From: Pseudomonadota bacterium
GTDB lineage: Bacteria; Pseudomonadota; Alphaproteobacteria; Kiloniellales; J153
Assembly: GCA_022572105.1 (NCBI GenBank)
Contig: JACZWN010000014.1
Location: 1-27,773 of the forward strand
DNA: 27,773 nucleotides
Direction: 5' to 3'
The notes beneath the pieces were generated by a model. The model did no database searches and was not told the DNA's origin. It saw only the letters and a list, made by a program, of their open reading frames with translations. The position numbers and the translations under genes were made by a program. Below, one piece after another: positions 16,433 through 25,304 of this stretch (positions are counted from its first letter, which is position 1; every line of letters begins with the position of its first letter).

Positions 16433-16448
16433 CTAACCGGCTTTTAAC
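16433..16448. promoter_or_regulatory. Near-consensus CtrA box upstream of cheZ
   Basis: CTAA, seven bases, TTAAC differs from the CtrA consensus at one base. It lies 49 bases before the first possible cheZ start. CtrA control of motility and chemotaxis genes is common in alphaproteobacteria, which makes the site plausible, but one mismatch and short motif length leave room for chance. Confidence 0.35.
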
Positions 16449-16496
16449 TCTCCTTTCACCGTCACTTGCTAACGTCGATCGCGTAGGGGGGGCGCA

Positions 16497-17153
16497 ATGC
16501 CGCGGAACGGCCGCAAACGGCCCGCAGGCGCCCACTCGGCATCGCCCGAGCGAGGCCCAAACCACCCCACAGGGAAACGGACAGCGAGTGACGAAACCAT
16601 GGCTGCTGATGGCAACGGGGTAATCCGCGGACTGGACAGGAAGCTCCAAACGGAAGTCCTCAACCTGATCCAGTACATCCAGCGATTGCGCAAGGAAATC
16701 GCCGGCATTGCCCAGGAGAAGGACGACCAGACGGCCTTCGACGGCATGGCCGACCGCCTCGACGCGATCGTCGAATCGACCGCCCAAGCGACCGACACGA
16801 TTCTGGCGGCCATGGAGGGGATCGACGGCTTCGTCGAGCAGCTGCGCGCCCACCCGGAGCCCTCCGGAATCGACTCGCTCTGCGACGGCATCACCACCAA
16901 GACCGTGGAAGCCATGGAGGCCTGCAGCTTCCAGGACCTGACCGGCCAGCGGATCAACAGGATCATCGGCTCCATGAAGTTCGTCGAGGAGCGGGTCAAC
17001 GCCATGGCGGATCTGTTCGGGCGCAAGGAGGTCTACGCTCTCACCGACCAGTGGGAGCTGCCCCAGCAGATGGACGGCGGCGTGACGCTCGAAGGCCCAC
17101 AGCGCGCCGGCCAAGGCATCTCCCAGGACGAAATCGACCAGCTGTTCAACTGA
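16497..17153 (+). CDS. cheZ: CheZ-type protein phosphatase
   Basis: This protein resembles CheZ, which dephosphorylates the response regulator CheY. The body is a long helical hairpin (about residues 45-175). The catalytic motif is ACSFQDLTGQRI with Asp147 and Gln151, spaced as Asp143 and Gln147 of E. coli CheZ. The C-terminus ends in an acidic amphipathic stretch ISQDEIDQLFN, like the CheY-tethering helix. There are two possible starts: ATG 16497, which has AGGGGGG in good position and gives 218 residues, and ATG 16599, which gives 184 residues and drops a low-complexity N-terminus of 34 residues. No other chemotaxis gene is adjacent, so its partner CheY must be elsewhere. Confidence 0.85.
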   Translation: MPRNGRKRPAGAHSASPERGPNHPTGKRTASDETMAADGNGVIRGLDRKLQTEVLNLIQYIQRLRKEIAGIAQEKDDQTAFDGMADRLDAIVESTAQATDTILAAMEGIDGFVEQLRAHPEPSGIDSLCDGITTKTVEAMEACSFQDLTGQRINRIIGSMKFVEERVNAMADLFGRKEVYALTDQWELPQQMDGGVTLEGPQRAGQGISQDEIDQLFN

Positions 17154-17311
17154 TTGGCGGCTCGACTGAGGGCGGCGCCACTCACCGAGCGTCAACGTCC
17201 GCCTGCGACCGGCCCGGAGCGCCGCTCACGCGGGCTTGATTTGGCGCCGCCCAGCGCCGAACATAAATCCATGGTTCCAAGCCAGGCCGCAACGGCGCAA
17301 CCGGGGGCCCC

Positions 17312-17938
17312 ATGCCGAAGTCGAGAACCCGAAAGAAATCCAAGAAAGGCCCGAGCAGGCAGATCGACTGGGGCGGCCCGGCCACCAAGGCATCGGGGCG
17401 CATCAACCTCGTTCTCGGCGCCATCGCGGTGGCGGCGCTGGTCGCCGGCGGTCTCTATTTGTGGCGAAGCTATCAGACGAGCGGCGACTTCGAAGCGCTC
17501 GCCGCCCGAGGCCAGGCGGCGCTGGCCCGCGTCGAGACGACCCCCGACCGCGGCGGCGGGCACCTCGCCCCAGGGCAGGGCCACGTTTACGGCGTGCGCT
17601 TCCCGACCTCGGGAATTCACGACCGGGTTCCGGTCGATCCCGGCTTCTATCGGGGCTCCCAGCCCGCGACCAAGCTGGTCCACAACGTCGAACACGGCCA
17701 CATCGTCATCTACTACGAGAGCCCCGGCGCCGAGGCGATCCAGCTCTTGAAGGATTGGACCGCGCTCTACGGCGGGCATTGGGACGGCGTGGTCGCCACG
17801 CCCTCTTCCGGGCTCGGCAAGGTGGTGGTGCTGACCGCCTCGCGCAAGATTCTGAGGCTGGATGAATTCGATCCGGCCGCCGCCGCCGCCTTCATCGACC
17901 AATTCCGCGGCCGCGGCCCGGAGAACCCGGTGCGCTGA
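17312..17938 (+). CDS. DUF3105 membrane-anchored protein
   Basis: This 208-residue protein has a very basic N-terminus (KSRTRKKSKKG), then one membrane segment (about 31-51), so the rest should face the periplasm. The outer domain shows DUF3105 features: GHVYGVRFPTSGIHD with His91 and the PTSGxH motif (98-103), GFYRG, and LVHNVEHGHIVIYY (122-135). The conserved histidines could bind a metal, but no function of the family is established that I know of. It follows cheZ by 158 bases on the same strand and is convergent with the hydrolase gene downstream. The ATG has only a G-rich, poorly placed ribosome binding site. Confidence 0.82.
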   Translation: MPKSRTRKKSKKGPSRQIDWGGPATKASGRINLVLGAIAVAALVAGGLYLWRSYQTSGDFEALAARGQAALARVETTPDRGGGHLAPGQGHVYGVRFPTSGIHDRVPVDPGFYRGSQPATKLVHNVEHGHIVIYYESPGAEAIQLLKDWTALYGGHWDGVVATPSSGLGKVVVLTASRKILRLDEFDPAAAAAFIDQFRGRGPENPVR

Positions 17939-17956
17939 GGCCGGGTTCCCGGCCGT

Positions 17957-18826
17957 TCAGGTCAGCAGCCAGTCGCGCACCAGCCCGATCTGGTGCTCGT
18001 CCATGAGCGCGGGCGCGTGGCCGCAGCCGGCGATCTCGACGACACGGGCGCGCGGGCCGCGGCGCGCCATCTCGGCCGCGGTCTCGGGCGTCAAGAGATC
18101 GGAGCGCGCGCCGCGCAGCACGAAGGTCGGGCAAGCCACCCGGTCCCAGACCGCCCAAAGGTCCTGGTCCTTCGGCGGCCGGGCCCGGAAAGCCGCGCCG
18201 ATCGCCGGGTCGTAGCGCAGGCGCAAGGCCCCGCCGGCCTCGGCCGGCGCGACGCTGGTCTCGGTCAGGTGGCGCCAGTCGTCCTCGCCGAGCGCGCCGA
18301 AGCCCGCGTGCACGTCGCGCAGGTAGGCTTCCGCCGCGGCCATATCGGCGAAGCGCGGGTCGTGGCCCACGTAGCCGGCGATGCGCTCCAAGGCCGCCTT
18401 GGGGATGAAGGGACCGACGTCGTTGAGCACCAGGCGCCGTACCGGGGTGCCCGGCTGGGCCGCCAGCATCATGCCCATCAGCCCACCCATGGAGGTGCCG
18501 ACCCAGTCGATCTCGTCCACCTCCAGGCGCGCGAGCAGCACGGTCACGTCGGCCAGGTACTGGGGATAGCCGTAGCCGTCCGGGTCCGCGAGCCAGTCGC
18601 TCGATCCGCGCCCGACCACGTCCGGACAGACGACCCGGCAGCCGGCCCCGGCGAGCGCGGCGGCGAGCGCATCGAAGTCGCGCCCGCCGCGGGTCAGGCC
18701 GTGGACGCAGAGCACGACCCGCGCCGCTTCGGGCGCGCCCCACTCGGTATAGGCCATGCGGTGGAAACCCTTGGGAGACAGGCAGCGCACGCTGCCCGAG
18801 CGCGGGATCGGAACGGGACCGCTCAC
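17957..18826 (-). CDS. Alpha/beta hydrolase
   Basis: This 289-residue cytoplasmic hydrolase has a complete catalytic set: oxyanion motif CVHGLTRGGRDFD (40-52), nucleophile Ser112 in GTSMGGLMG, Asp243 in RGARSDLLT and His270 in GCGHAPALM. The start chosen is GTG 18826, which overlaps the TGA stop of the ornithine decarboxylase gene (GTGA); an internal ATG at MAYTEWG would cut into the first strand. The overlap implies translational coupling and a role beside polyamine synthesis, but the substrate cannot be read from the sequence. Possible activities are esterase, C-C hydrolase or lactonase. Confidence 0.88.
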   Translation of the reverse strand: MSGPVPIPRSGSVRCLSPKGFHRMAYTEWGAPEAARVVLCVHGLTRGGRDFDALAAALAGAGCRVVCPDVVGRGSSDWLADPDGYGYPQYLADVTVLLARLEVDEIDWVGTSMGGLMGMMLAAQPGTPVRRLVLNDVGPFIPKAALERIAGYVGHDPRFADMAAAEAYLRDVHAGFGALGEDDWRHLTETSVAPAEAGGALRLRYDPAIGAAFRARPPKDQDLWAVWDRVACPTFVLRGARSDLLTPETAAEMARRGPRARVVEIAGCGHAPALMDEHQIGLVRDWLLT

Positions 18827-20010
18827 CGGGCGCGTGCCGGCGGCGCATCGTAGACCTCGACGAAGGTCTCCGGATAGAACCCGTTGAACCGGGTTGCGAG
18901 CGCGAAGGAATAGGCGCCGACCTGATCGATCTCGATCCAGTCGCCTTCGCGCACATCCTCGGCCAGATCGAAGGCCGCCGGCAGCACGTCGAGGGAATCG
19001 CAGGTCGGGCCGTTGAGGGTGAAGGCCCGGGTCTCGTCCGACGCCTCGCCGTCCAGGCGGATGACGCGGGCCGGCATGCGCAGGTCGACCTGGGCCATCT
19101 CGGACAGGCTGCCGTAAATGCCGTCGTTGATGTAGAGCCCCTCGCCCTTGCGCAGCTGCACTTGGACGATCAGCGAGCAGCCGTCCGCGACCAGCACCCG
19201 ACCCGGCTCGGCGAAAATCTCGACCGTGGGCTTGAGCGCCAAGGCCTTCAACCCGGCGCGGATCTCGTCCATGTAGTCCTCGAGCGGCGGCACCTCGGCG
19301 TTGGCGTAGGCCACGGGGAAGCCGCCGCCCACGTCCAGGCAAATGGGATCGACACCGGCCTGCTCGATGATCTCGCCGACCAGCGCCAGCGCCTTGCGGT
19401 AGACCGTGGGATCGGCGCACTGGGAACCGACGTGGAAGGCGAGGCCGGTGCCGCAGCCGCGCGCTTTGGCGGCGCGCAGAAGCTCGGCCGCCTCATCCTT
19501 CGGCGCGCCGAACTTGGATGCCAGGTGATAGAGCGCGGCCTGCACCGGCGGGGTGTGCAGGCGCACGATGATCACCACGTTCTCGCCGCCGGTCTCGTCC
19601 AGCACCTTGTCCAGCTCGCTCATGTGGTCGACCACGAAATGGCGGATGCCGTAGACGGTGTAGGCGTTCTTGATCACCGCGCGGCCCTTCACCGGGTGCA
19701 TGAAATAGGCATGGCCGTTGGGGAAGGTTTCGCGGATCTGGGCGATCTCGGGCAGCGAGGCGGTGTCGAAATGGCGGATCCCGGCCCGGTAGAGTACGTC
19801 CAGCACCATGGGATGGGGGTTGCACTTGACCGCATAGAGCACGGTGCCCGGGAACAGGCTCATGAAGCGGCGCGCGTTTTCCTCGAGCACCTCGGGGCGC
19901 AGGCAGAACACCGGATAGCTGGGCTCGAGCGCCATCACCACCGAGGCGACGTCTTGGAAGCTGCGGTGGTCCTTGGCCTTGGCCGTGCGGGACGCTGAGG
20001 CTAACTCCAT
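18823..20010 (-). CDS. odc: Ornithine decarboxylase, fold type III
   Basis: This PLP enzyme decarboxylates ornithine (some relatives also lysine or diaminopimelate) to make putrescine. The 395-residue length fits the compact eukaryote-like group found in alphaproteobacteria. PLP Lys62 lies in LYAVKCNPHP, His193 in FHVGSQC, the phosphate loop in LDVGGGFPV (225-233), Glu268 in IFAEPGR, and the catalytic Cys337 with Asp338 in GPTCDSLDVL. The family dimer interface motif GLYINDGIYGS is present. The start ATG has only AAGACGG upstream. Its stop overlaps the start of a hydrolase gene by four bases, indicating an operon. Confidence 0.93.
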   Translation of the reverse strand: MELASASRTAKAKDHRSFQDVASVVMALEPSYPVFCLRPEVLEENARRFMSLFPGTVLYAVKCNPHPMVLDVLYRAGIRHFDTASLPEIAQIRETFPNGHAYFMHPVKGRAVIKNAYTVYGIRHFVVDHMSELDKVLDETGGENVVIIVRLHTPPVQAALYHLASKFGAPKDEAAELLRAAKARGCGTGLAFHVGSQCADPTVYRKALALVGEIIEQAGVDPICLDVGGGFPVAYANAEVPPLEDYMDEIRAGLKALALKPTVEIFAEPGRVLVADGCSLIVQVQLRKGEGLYINDGIYGSLSEMAQVDLRMPARVIRLDGEASDETRAFTLNGPTCDSLDVLPAAFDLAEDVREGDWIEIDQVGAYSFALATRFNGFYPETFVEVYDAPPARAR

Positions 20011-20076
20011 GAGACCGTCTTGTATCCCTTCGCGCCGTCCCGCGCATCCGCAAAAACGCCCGGGGATCTTGCCCGC

Positions 20077-21552
20077 CTACCCCAGCCCCAAACGCTTGAG
20101 CGGGCCGTTGCCGGTCTCCGTGACCGAGCGGATCAAGCTGCGCGCCTCCGAGCTCACGGCGATGCGGCCGTCCTTCATGTAGGCCTCGTGGTTCTTCTCC
20201 ATGTCGGCAAGGACATAGCGGTAGTTGACCATGAGCCCAGCCGAGCGGCGCAGGCCCTGCGCCGAGGTGTCGCCCAGCCAGTTGACGTGCTCGAGCCGCG
20301 CGCCGTTCCTCAGGTGGAAGCGCGCCACCGGGTCGATCGGCTCGCCGTTTTCCCGGCGCTCGATAAAGTAGCGCGCGCAGAGCCGGAGCAGCGGCCCCTC
20401 GAGCGCCTTGCGCACCACCGGGTCGTTGTGCCAGTCGTCGCGCGCCAGGATCACGGCGAGCGCGGCCCGCGGGTCGTCGTTGCCGCCGAGCGCCCGCACC
20501 CCGCCGCGCTCGGCCTCGCTGAGCGCCTGCTCGAACGCTTCCCTGGGTGCCGTCTCCAGCCAGGCGCGCAAGCCCGGGATCGGCGACAGCGTGGCGAAGG
20601 TCTTGATGCGCGGCAACTCGACCGCCAGGCGCTGGACCACGCGCTTGATCAGGTACTCGCCGAAGCTGATGCCGCGCAGGCCTTTTTGGGTGTTGGTGAT
20701 GGAGTAGAAGATCGCCGTGTCCGCCGCGTCCGGCTTGTCGCCCGGCTTAGCGTCCGAGGGGCCGCCGTCGAGCAGCGCCTGGACGTTGCGGGCGATGCCC
20801 TTGACCAGCGCCACCTCGACGAAGGCGAGCGGCTCCTCCGGCATGCGCGGGTGGAACAGCGCGTAGAGATGCCGGTCCGATTCGACCCGGTGGCGCAGGT
20901 CGTCCCAGGAGCGGATCTCGTGCACCGCCTCGTAGGCGATCAGTTTCTCCAGGAGCGCGGCCGGCGAGTCCCAGGTGATGCGCGCCAGATCCAGGAAGCC
21001 GGTGTCGAACCAAGAGGCGAGCAGCTCGCGCAGGTCGGCGTCGAGGCCGTCGAGCGCCGGGGACCTGTCCTCGAGCGCGAGCAGGTCGGCCCGGAGATCT
21101 ACCAGAAATTTAATACCTTCCGGCAAGGCATTGAATTGGGTGAGTAATTTGACGCGAGGCGGTAAGGTCGCCCGGCGCAGCCGCCGCTCCGCGGCGACTT
21201 TGTCCTGCGGCATCTCGGCGCGCCGGTAGTCGTCGATCGCGGCCTCCAGCGCGGTCTCGTCGAGGCCGAACTCGGCGGCCAGGATGTCGAGGAAACGGCG
21301 CCGCCCCTCGGCGTCCAGTTCGAGGTAGATCTCGCCCAGCTCGGCGGCGCGCATGCGCGCCGAGACCTCGCCGCCGCGCGCCTCCAGGCACTCGCGCATG
21401 AAGGCCTTCAGCGCCTCGGGGTCCGAACCGGCGACCGCGCGCCCGTTGCGGCCCACGCTCCGGGCCGCGCTCTGGGCGATCTCGCGCCAGGCGCCCGCCA
21501 GGTTGGACAGGGTGCGCCCGATCAGGGTCTCGTTCTGGTCCGTCGATGCCAT
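20077..21552 (-). CDS. Malonyl-CoA decarboxylase
   Basis: This enzyme converts malonyl-CoA to acetyl-CoA and carbon dioxide. The 491-residue protein shows the family signatures TAIFYSITNTQKGLRGISFG (279-298), FATLSPIPGLRAWL with Ser323, and ARFHLRNGARLE with His413; the Ser and His correspond to the catalytic pair of bacterial and human enzymes. The N-terminal helical domain spans about residues 1-170. No organelle or export signal is present. It follows a class III CoA-transferase gene by 135 bases on the same strand, which would fit conversion of malonate to its CoA ester and then decarboxylation, though the transferase substrate is unknown. Confidence 0.94.
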   Translation of the reverse strand: MASTDQNETLIGRTLSNLAGAWREIAQSAARSVGRNGRAVAGSDPEALKAFMRECLEARGGEVSARMRAAELGEIYLELDAEGRRRFLDILAAEFGLDETALEAAIDDYRRAEMPQDKVAAERRLRRATLPPRVKLLTQFNALPEGIKFLVDLRADLLALEDRSPALDGLDADLRELLASWFDTGFLDLARITWDSPAALLEKLIAYEAVHEIRSWDDLRHRVESDRHLYALFHPRMPEEPLAFVEVALVKGIARNVQALLDGGPSDAKPGDKPDAADTAIFYSITNTQKGLRGISFGEYLIKRVVQRLAVELPRIKTFATLSPIPGLRAWLETAPREAFEQALSEAERGGVRALGGNDDPRAALAVILARDDWHNDPVVRKALEGPLLRLCARYFIERRENGEPIDPVARFHLRNGARLEHVNWLGDTSAQGLRRSAGLMVNYRYVLADMEKNHEAYMKDGRIAVSSEARSLIRSVTETGNGPLKRLGLG

Positions 21553-21670
21553 GACGATGCAATGGTCTCCGGCCCGCGCGGGCGCCGGACACGCGCCCGA
21601 ACTTCAGGCCCCAGTATGGCTACCATATATTAACGAACCCATTGCGAAACCAGGGGAAATTTAGCGTGGC

Positions 21671-21685
21671 GCCGGGTGGCCCGGC
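21671..21685 (-). terminator. Short stem-loop after the CoA-transferase gene
   Basis: GCCGGG, loop TGG, CCCGGC forms a 6-bp GC stem three bases beyond the CoA-transferase stop on the minus strand. It is followed by GCCACGCTAAATTT, with no clean U-run, so termination would be partial and readthrough into the malonyl-CoA decarboxylase gene is possible. Confidence 0.35.
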
Positions 21686-21687
21686 CC

Positions 21688-22905
21688 CTAGATTACGCCG
21701 CGTTCGCGTAGCGCCGCCAGCTCCGCCGGTCCCAGCCCGAGCAGCTCTTCTAGGACCTCGTCGGTGTGCTGGCCGAGCATGGGCGGCGGATAGGTGTAGG
21801 ACGGCGGCGTCGCCGACATCCGGATCGGGCTGGCGATCAAGGGAACCGGCGCCTCGCCCGCCGCCGGATGGGGCATCTCCAACTTCATGCCGCGCGCGAC
21901 GACCTGAGGGTCGGCGAAGACCTGGTCGATGGTGTTGATCGGGCCGCAGCTCACGTTGCGCGTCTCCAGGCCCTCGATCCAGTGGCGCGACGCCCGCCCG
22001 GCGAGGACCGGCGCCAGCCGTTCGGTGAGTTCGTCGCGGTTGCGCACGCGCGCCTCGTTGGTGCTGAATTTTTCGTCGTCCGCCAACTCGGGGACCCCGG
22101 CGAACGCGCAGAAGCGTTGGAACTGGGCGTCGTTGCCGACCGCCAGGATGATGTCGCCGTCGGCCGTGGCGAAGGTCTGATAGGGGACGATATTGGGATG
22201 GGCGTTGCCGAGGCGCTTCGGCGCCTGCCCCGTGGCCAGGTAATTCAGGCCTTGGATCGTGAGCATCGCCACCTGGGTATCGAGCATGCCGATATCGATG
22301 CATTGCCCTTCGCCGGTCGCCTCGCGGTGGCGCAGCGCGGCGTTGATCGCCACCGCCGCGTACATCCCGGCCATCAGGTCCGCGATCGGGACGCCGGCCT
22401 TTTGCGGAGCCCCGTCGGGCGTGCCGGTGATGCTCATGAAGCCGCCCATGCCCTGGATCAGGATGTCGTAGCCGGGCTTGGCCGCATAGGGACCGGTCTG
22501 GCCGAAGCCGGTGATCGAGCAATAAACCAGGCGCGGACAGTCCGCTTTCAGTTGCTCGTAGGACAGCCCGTACTTGGCCAGGTTGCCGAACCTGAAGTTC
22601 TCGACCAGGACGTCGCAGTGGCCGACGAGGCGGCGCGCCAGCGCCTGCCCCTCCGGCGCGGTCAGGTCGAGGGTGACCGAGCGCTTGTTCCGGTTCGAGC
22701 TGAGAAAGTAGGCGCTCTCCGCGGTTTCCCGGCCGGCGCCGTCCTTGAGAAACGGCGGCCCGAACTTGCGCGTGTCGTCGCCGCTGCCGGGGCGCTCGAC
22801 CTTGATCACCTCGGCGCCCAGGTCGCCGAGGATCTGGGTGCAGGTCGGCCCGGCCAGGATGCGGGTCAGGTCGAACACGCGCAGGCCATGCAGGGGACCG
22901 GTCAT
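21688..22905 (-). CDS. CaiB/BaiF class III CoA-transferase
   Basis: Members of this family move CoA between carboxylic acids through an enzyme-aspartyl anhydride. The 405-residue protein starts with GLRVFDLTRILAGPTCTQIL and has the conserved GAEVIKVERPG (30-40) and NRNKRSVTLDL (71-81) segments. The catalytic aspartate is Asp176 in GVPIADLMAGMYA. The substrate cannot be read directly. Candidates are malonate, because malonyl-CoA decarboxylase follows in the same direction, or glutarate, because this family includes succinyl-CoA:glutarate CoA-transferase and a glutaryl-CoA dehydrogenase lies in the window. AGAGG precedes the ATG. It is divergent from the aminotransferase gene at 23111. Confidence 0.92.
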   Translation of the reverse strand: MTGPLHGLRVFDLTRILAGPTCTQILGDLGAEVIKVERPGSGDDTRKFGPPFLKDGAGRETAESAYFLSSNRNKRSVTLDLTAPEGQALARRLVGHCDVLVENFRFGNLAKYGLSYEQLKADCPRLVYCSITGFGQTGPYAAKPGYDILIQGMGGFMSITGTPDGAPQKAGVPIADLMAGMYAAVAINAALRHREATGEGQCIDIGMLDTQVAMLTIQGLNYLATGQAPKRLGNAHPNIVPYQTFATADGDIILAVGNDAQFQRFCAFAGVPELADDEKFSTNEARVRNRDELTERLAPVLAGRASRHWIEGLETRNVSCGPINTIDQVFADPQVVARGMKLEMPHPAAGEAPVPLIASPIRMSATPPSYTYPPPMLGQHTDEVLEELLGLGPAELAALRERGVI

Positions 22906-23110
22906 GGCTGGAGAGTACCTCTTTCAGGCTGGGGACGATCGTGGCGCGCTTCGGCCGACCTTATAGGCGAGCGGCGGGCACCGCGGCAAGCCGCGCCTGG
23001 CGCGGCGCGTCCCGGTCCCGCTCCGCAAACCGCTGGCGTTCACAGAGCCAAGCCCAATAAACTCAGGCCCCGATACCACGACCGATCCTCAGGCCAGCAA
23101 GGGGAGATCG

Positions 23111-24322
23111 ATGGCCGACAAGTTGACCTCGAAGCGGATCACCGCGGTGCGCGATTCCCAGCGCGGGTTCTGGAACTTCCTGACCCACGCGGACAGCGCC
23201 AAGCGGCGCAAGCAACCGGGCGCCCTCGACTTCAGCCTGGGCAATCCGCACGAGATGCCGCCCAAGGGCTACGTCGAGACGCTCAAGAAATGGACCGAGC
23301 CGCGGCACCCGCGGTGGTTCAACTACGTGACCAACGACCCCGGCGCGCAAGCCGCCGTGGCCGCCGCGCTCCGGGCCTGGCGCGGCATCCCCTTCGAGCC
23401 GGCCGACATCGCCATGACCACCGGCGCCTTCGGCGCCATCGCCGCGGCCCTGCACGCGCTCGTCGATCCGGGCCAGGAGGTGATCTTCAGCCTGCCGCCC
23501 TGGTTCAACTACGAGAGCATGATCGTGGCGGTCGGCGGCGTACCGGTGAAGGTCCGGGTCGATCCGGCGAGCTTCGATCTCGACCTGGGTGCGATCGCGG
23601 CCGCAATCACGCCCAGGACCCGCATGGTCATCGTCAATACGCCGAACAACCCCACGGGCAAGATCTATCCGCCTGAGACGCTTCAAGGCCTGGCCGATCT
23701 CCTGACCCGCGCCTCGGCCGAGCACGGCCGCCCCATCTACATCCTGTCCGACGAGCCCTACAGCCGCCTGGTCTTCGACGCCAAGCCGCTCCATAGCCCG
23801 ACCGCCTACTACCCGAACACGCTACTCGCCTACAGCTACGGCAAGACCCTGCTGACGCCCGGCGAGCGCATCGGCTACTTGGCGCTGGCGCCGAGCATGC
23901 CCGGGCGCGAGGTCGTGCGCGAGAGCATCACGCTGGCTCAGATCGTCTGCGGCTTCGCCTTCCCCAACGCGATCCTGCAGTACGCGATCGGGGACCTCGA
24001 GACGCTGTCGATCGACCTCGACCACTTGCAGCGCAAGCGCGACCGGCTGCTCGAGGGCCTGCGCGCGGCCGGCTACGACGTGCACAGGCCCGAGGGCACC
24101 TTCTTCCTGCTGCCCAAGTCGCCGATCGAGGACGATCGCCGGTTCTGCGAACTGCTCGCCGAGGATGACGTCTTCGTTTTGCCCGGCAGCATCTGCGAGA
24201 TCCCGGGCTATTTCCGCATCGCCTTCACCGCCACCGACGAGATGATCGAGCGCGCCCTGCCCAAGTTCGCCGCCACCATGGCGCGGGTGACCAACCGACC
24301 CGGCGCGGCGCGGCCGGGGTGA
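23111..24322 (+). CDS. Class I/II PLP aminotransferase
   Basis: This 403-residue fold type I aminotransferase shows NTPNNPTGKIY (176-186, Asn180), SDEPYSRLVFD (213-223, Asp214), PLP Lys245 in SYGKTLLTPGERIGY, and the carboxylate-binding Arg in GYFRIAFTA near the C-terminus. AGGGGAG lies close before the ATG. The substrate is not evident. The motif TLLTPGERIGYLAL differs from standard aspartate aminotransferases (SKxxxxxGxRxGY), so it may be a separate subgroup. Next to it are a CoA-transferase (divergent) and a peroxiredoxin (158 bases downstream), neither of which defines a pathway. Confidence 0.9.
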   Translation: MADKLTSKRITAVRDSQRGFWNFLTHADSAKRRKQPGALDFSLGNPHEMPPKGYVETLKKWTEPRHPRWFNYVTNDPGAQAAVAAALRAWRGIPFEPADIAMTTGAFGAIAAALHALVDPGQEVIFSLPPWFNYESMIVAVGGVPVKVRVDPASFDLDLGAIAAAITPRTRMVIVNTPNNPTGKIYPPETLQGLADLLTRASAEHGRPIYILSDEPYSRLVFDAKPLHSPTAYYPNTLLAYSYGKTLLTPGERIGYLALAPSMPGREVVRESITLAQIVCGFAFPNAILQYAIGDLETLSIDLDHLQRKRDRLLEGLRAAGYDVHRPEGTFFLLPKSPIEDDRRFCELLAEDDVFVLPGSICEIPGYFRIAFTATDEMIERALPKFAATMARVTNRPGAARPG

Positions 24323-24480
24323 GTATCCCCAACCCTTTCACGGGGATGGTCGCCGCTCGCACGGCCGTGATTGCATCCCGTGGGGCGGCCGGTTAACATT
24401 TGCCCTTGCCCGCCCGGACGTGGCGGGATGAAATCGATCATGGGGATTACAATCCTGGGGGAACAAGGAGGAGACGAACA

Positions 24481-25143
<663 letters not shown>

Positions 25144-25171
25144 CGGCTGAGACCAATCGCAACCGGCAACG

Positions 25172-25195
25172 GCGGCGGCCCCGAGGGGCCGCCGC
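25172..25195 (+). terminator. Strong GC hairpin after the peroxiredoxin gene
   Basis: GCGGCGGCCCC and GGGGCCGCCGC are perfect 11-bp arms around GA, about 30 bases after the peroxiredoxin stop. No T-run follows (ACGAAAGTAATGG), so it may act as an attenuating or protective structure rather than a textbook intrinsic terminator. Confidence 0.55.
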
Positions 25196-25212
25196 ACGAA
25201 AGTAATGGAAGG

Positions 25213-25251
25213 GACACCATACTTTAACTCCAGCAAATTAAGTATGGTGTC
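25213..25251. repeat. REP-like palindrome with 12-bp arms
   Basis: GACACCATACTT (25213-25224) and AAGTATGGTGTC (25240-25251) are perfect inverted arms around a 15-base AT-rich loop. The arm sequence resembles dispersed repeats that I recall from proteobacterial genomes near REP-associated (IS200-like, Y1) transposases. No transposase gene lies in this window. It may be a solitary REP or MITE copy, or a terminator. Confidence 0.6.
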
Positions 25252-25254
25252 TCT

Positions 25255-25304
25255 TTAACCCCCACGGCGAGGCCCCCGGTTAACCCCCACGGCGAGGTCC
25301 CCGG
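25255..25304. repeat. Two-copy 25-bp tandem repeat
   Basis: Positions 25255-25279 and 25280-25304 are 25-base copies beginning TTAACCCCCACGGCGAGG, with one C/T difference. They directly follow the REP-like palindrome. No coding or regulatory role is apparent. Confidence 0.93.

Noticed and set aside
18827..19420. Longer hydrolase frame running into the odc gene
   Set aside because: It is an antiphase reading of the same strand within a well-supported gene; the GTGA overlap gives a natural start.
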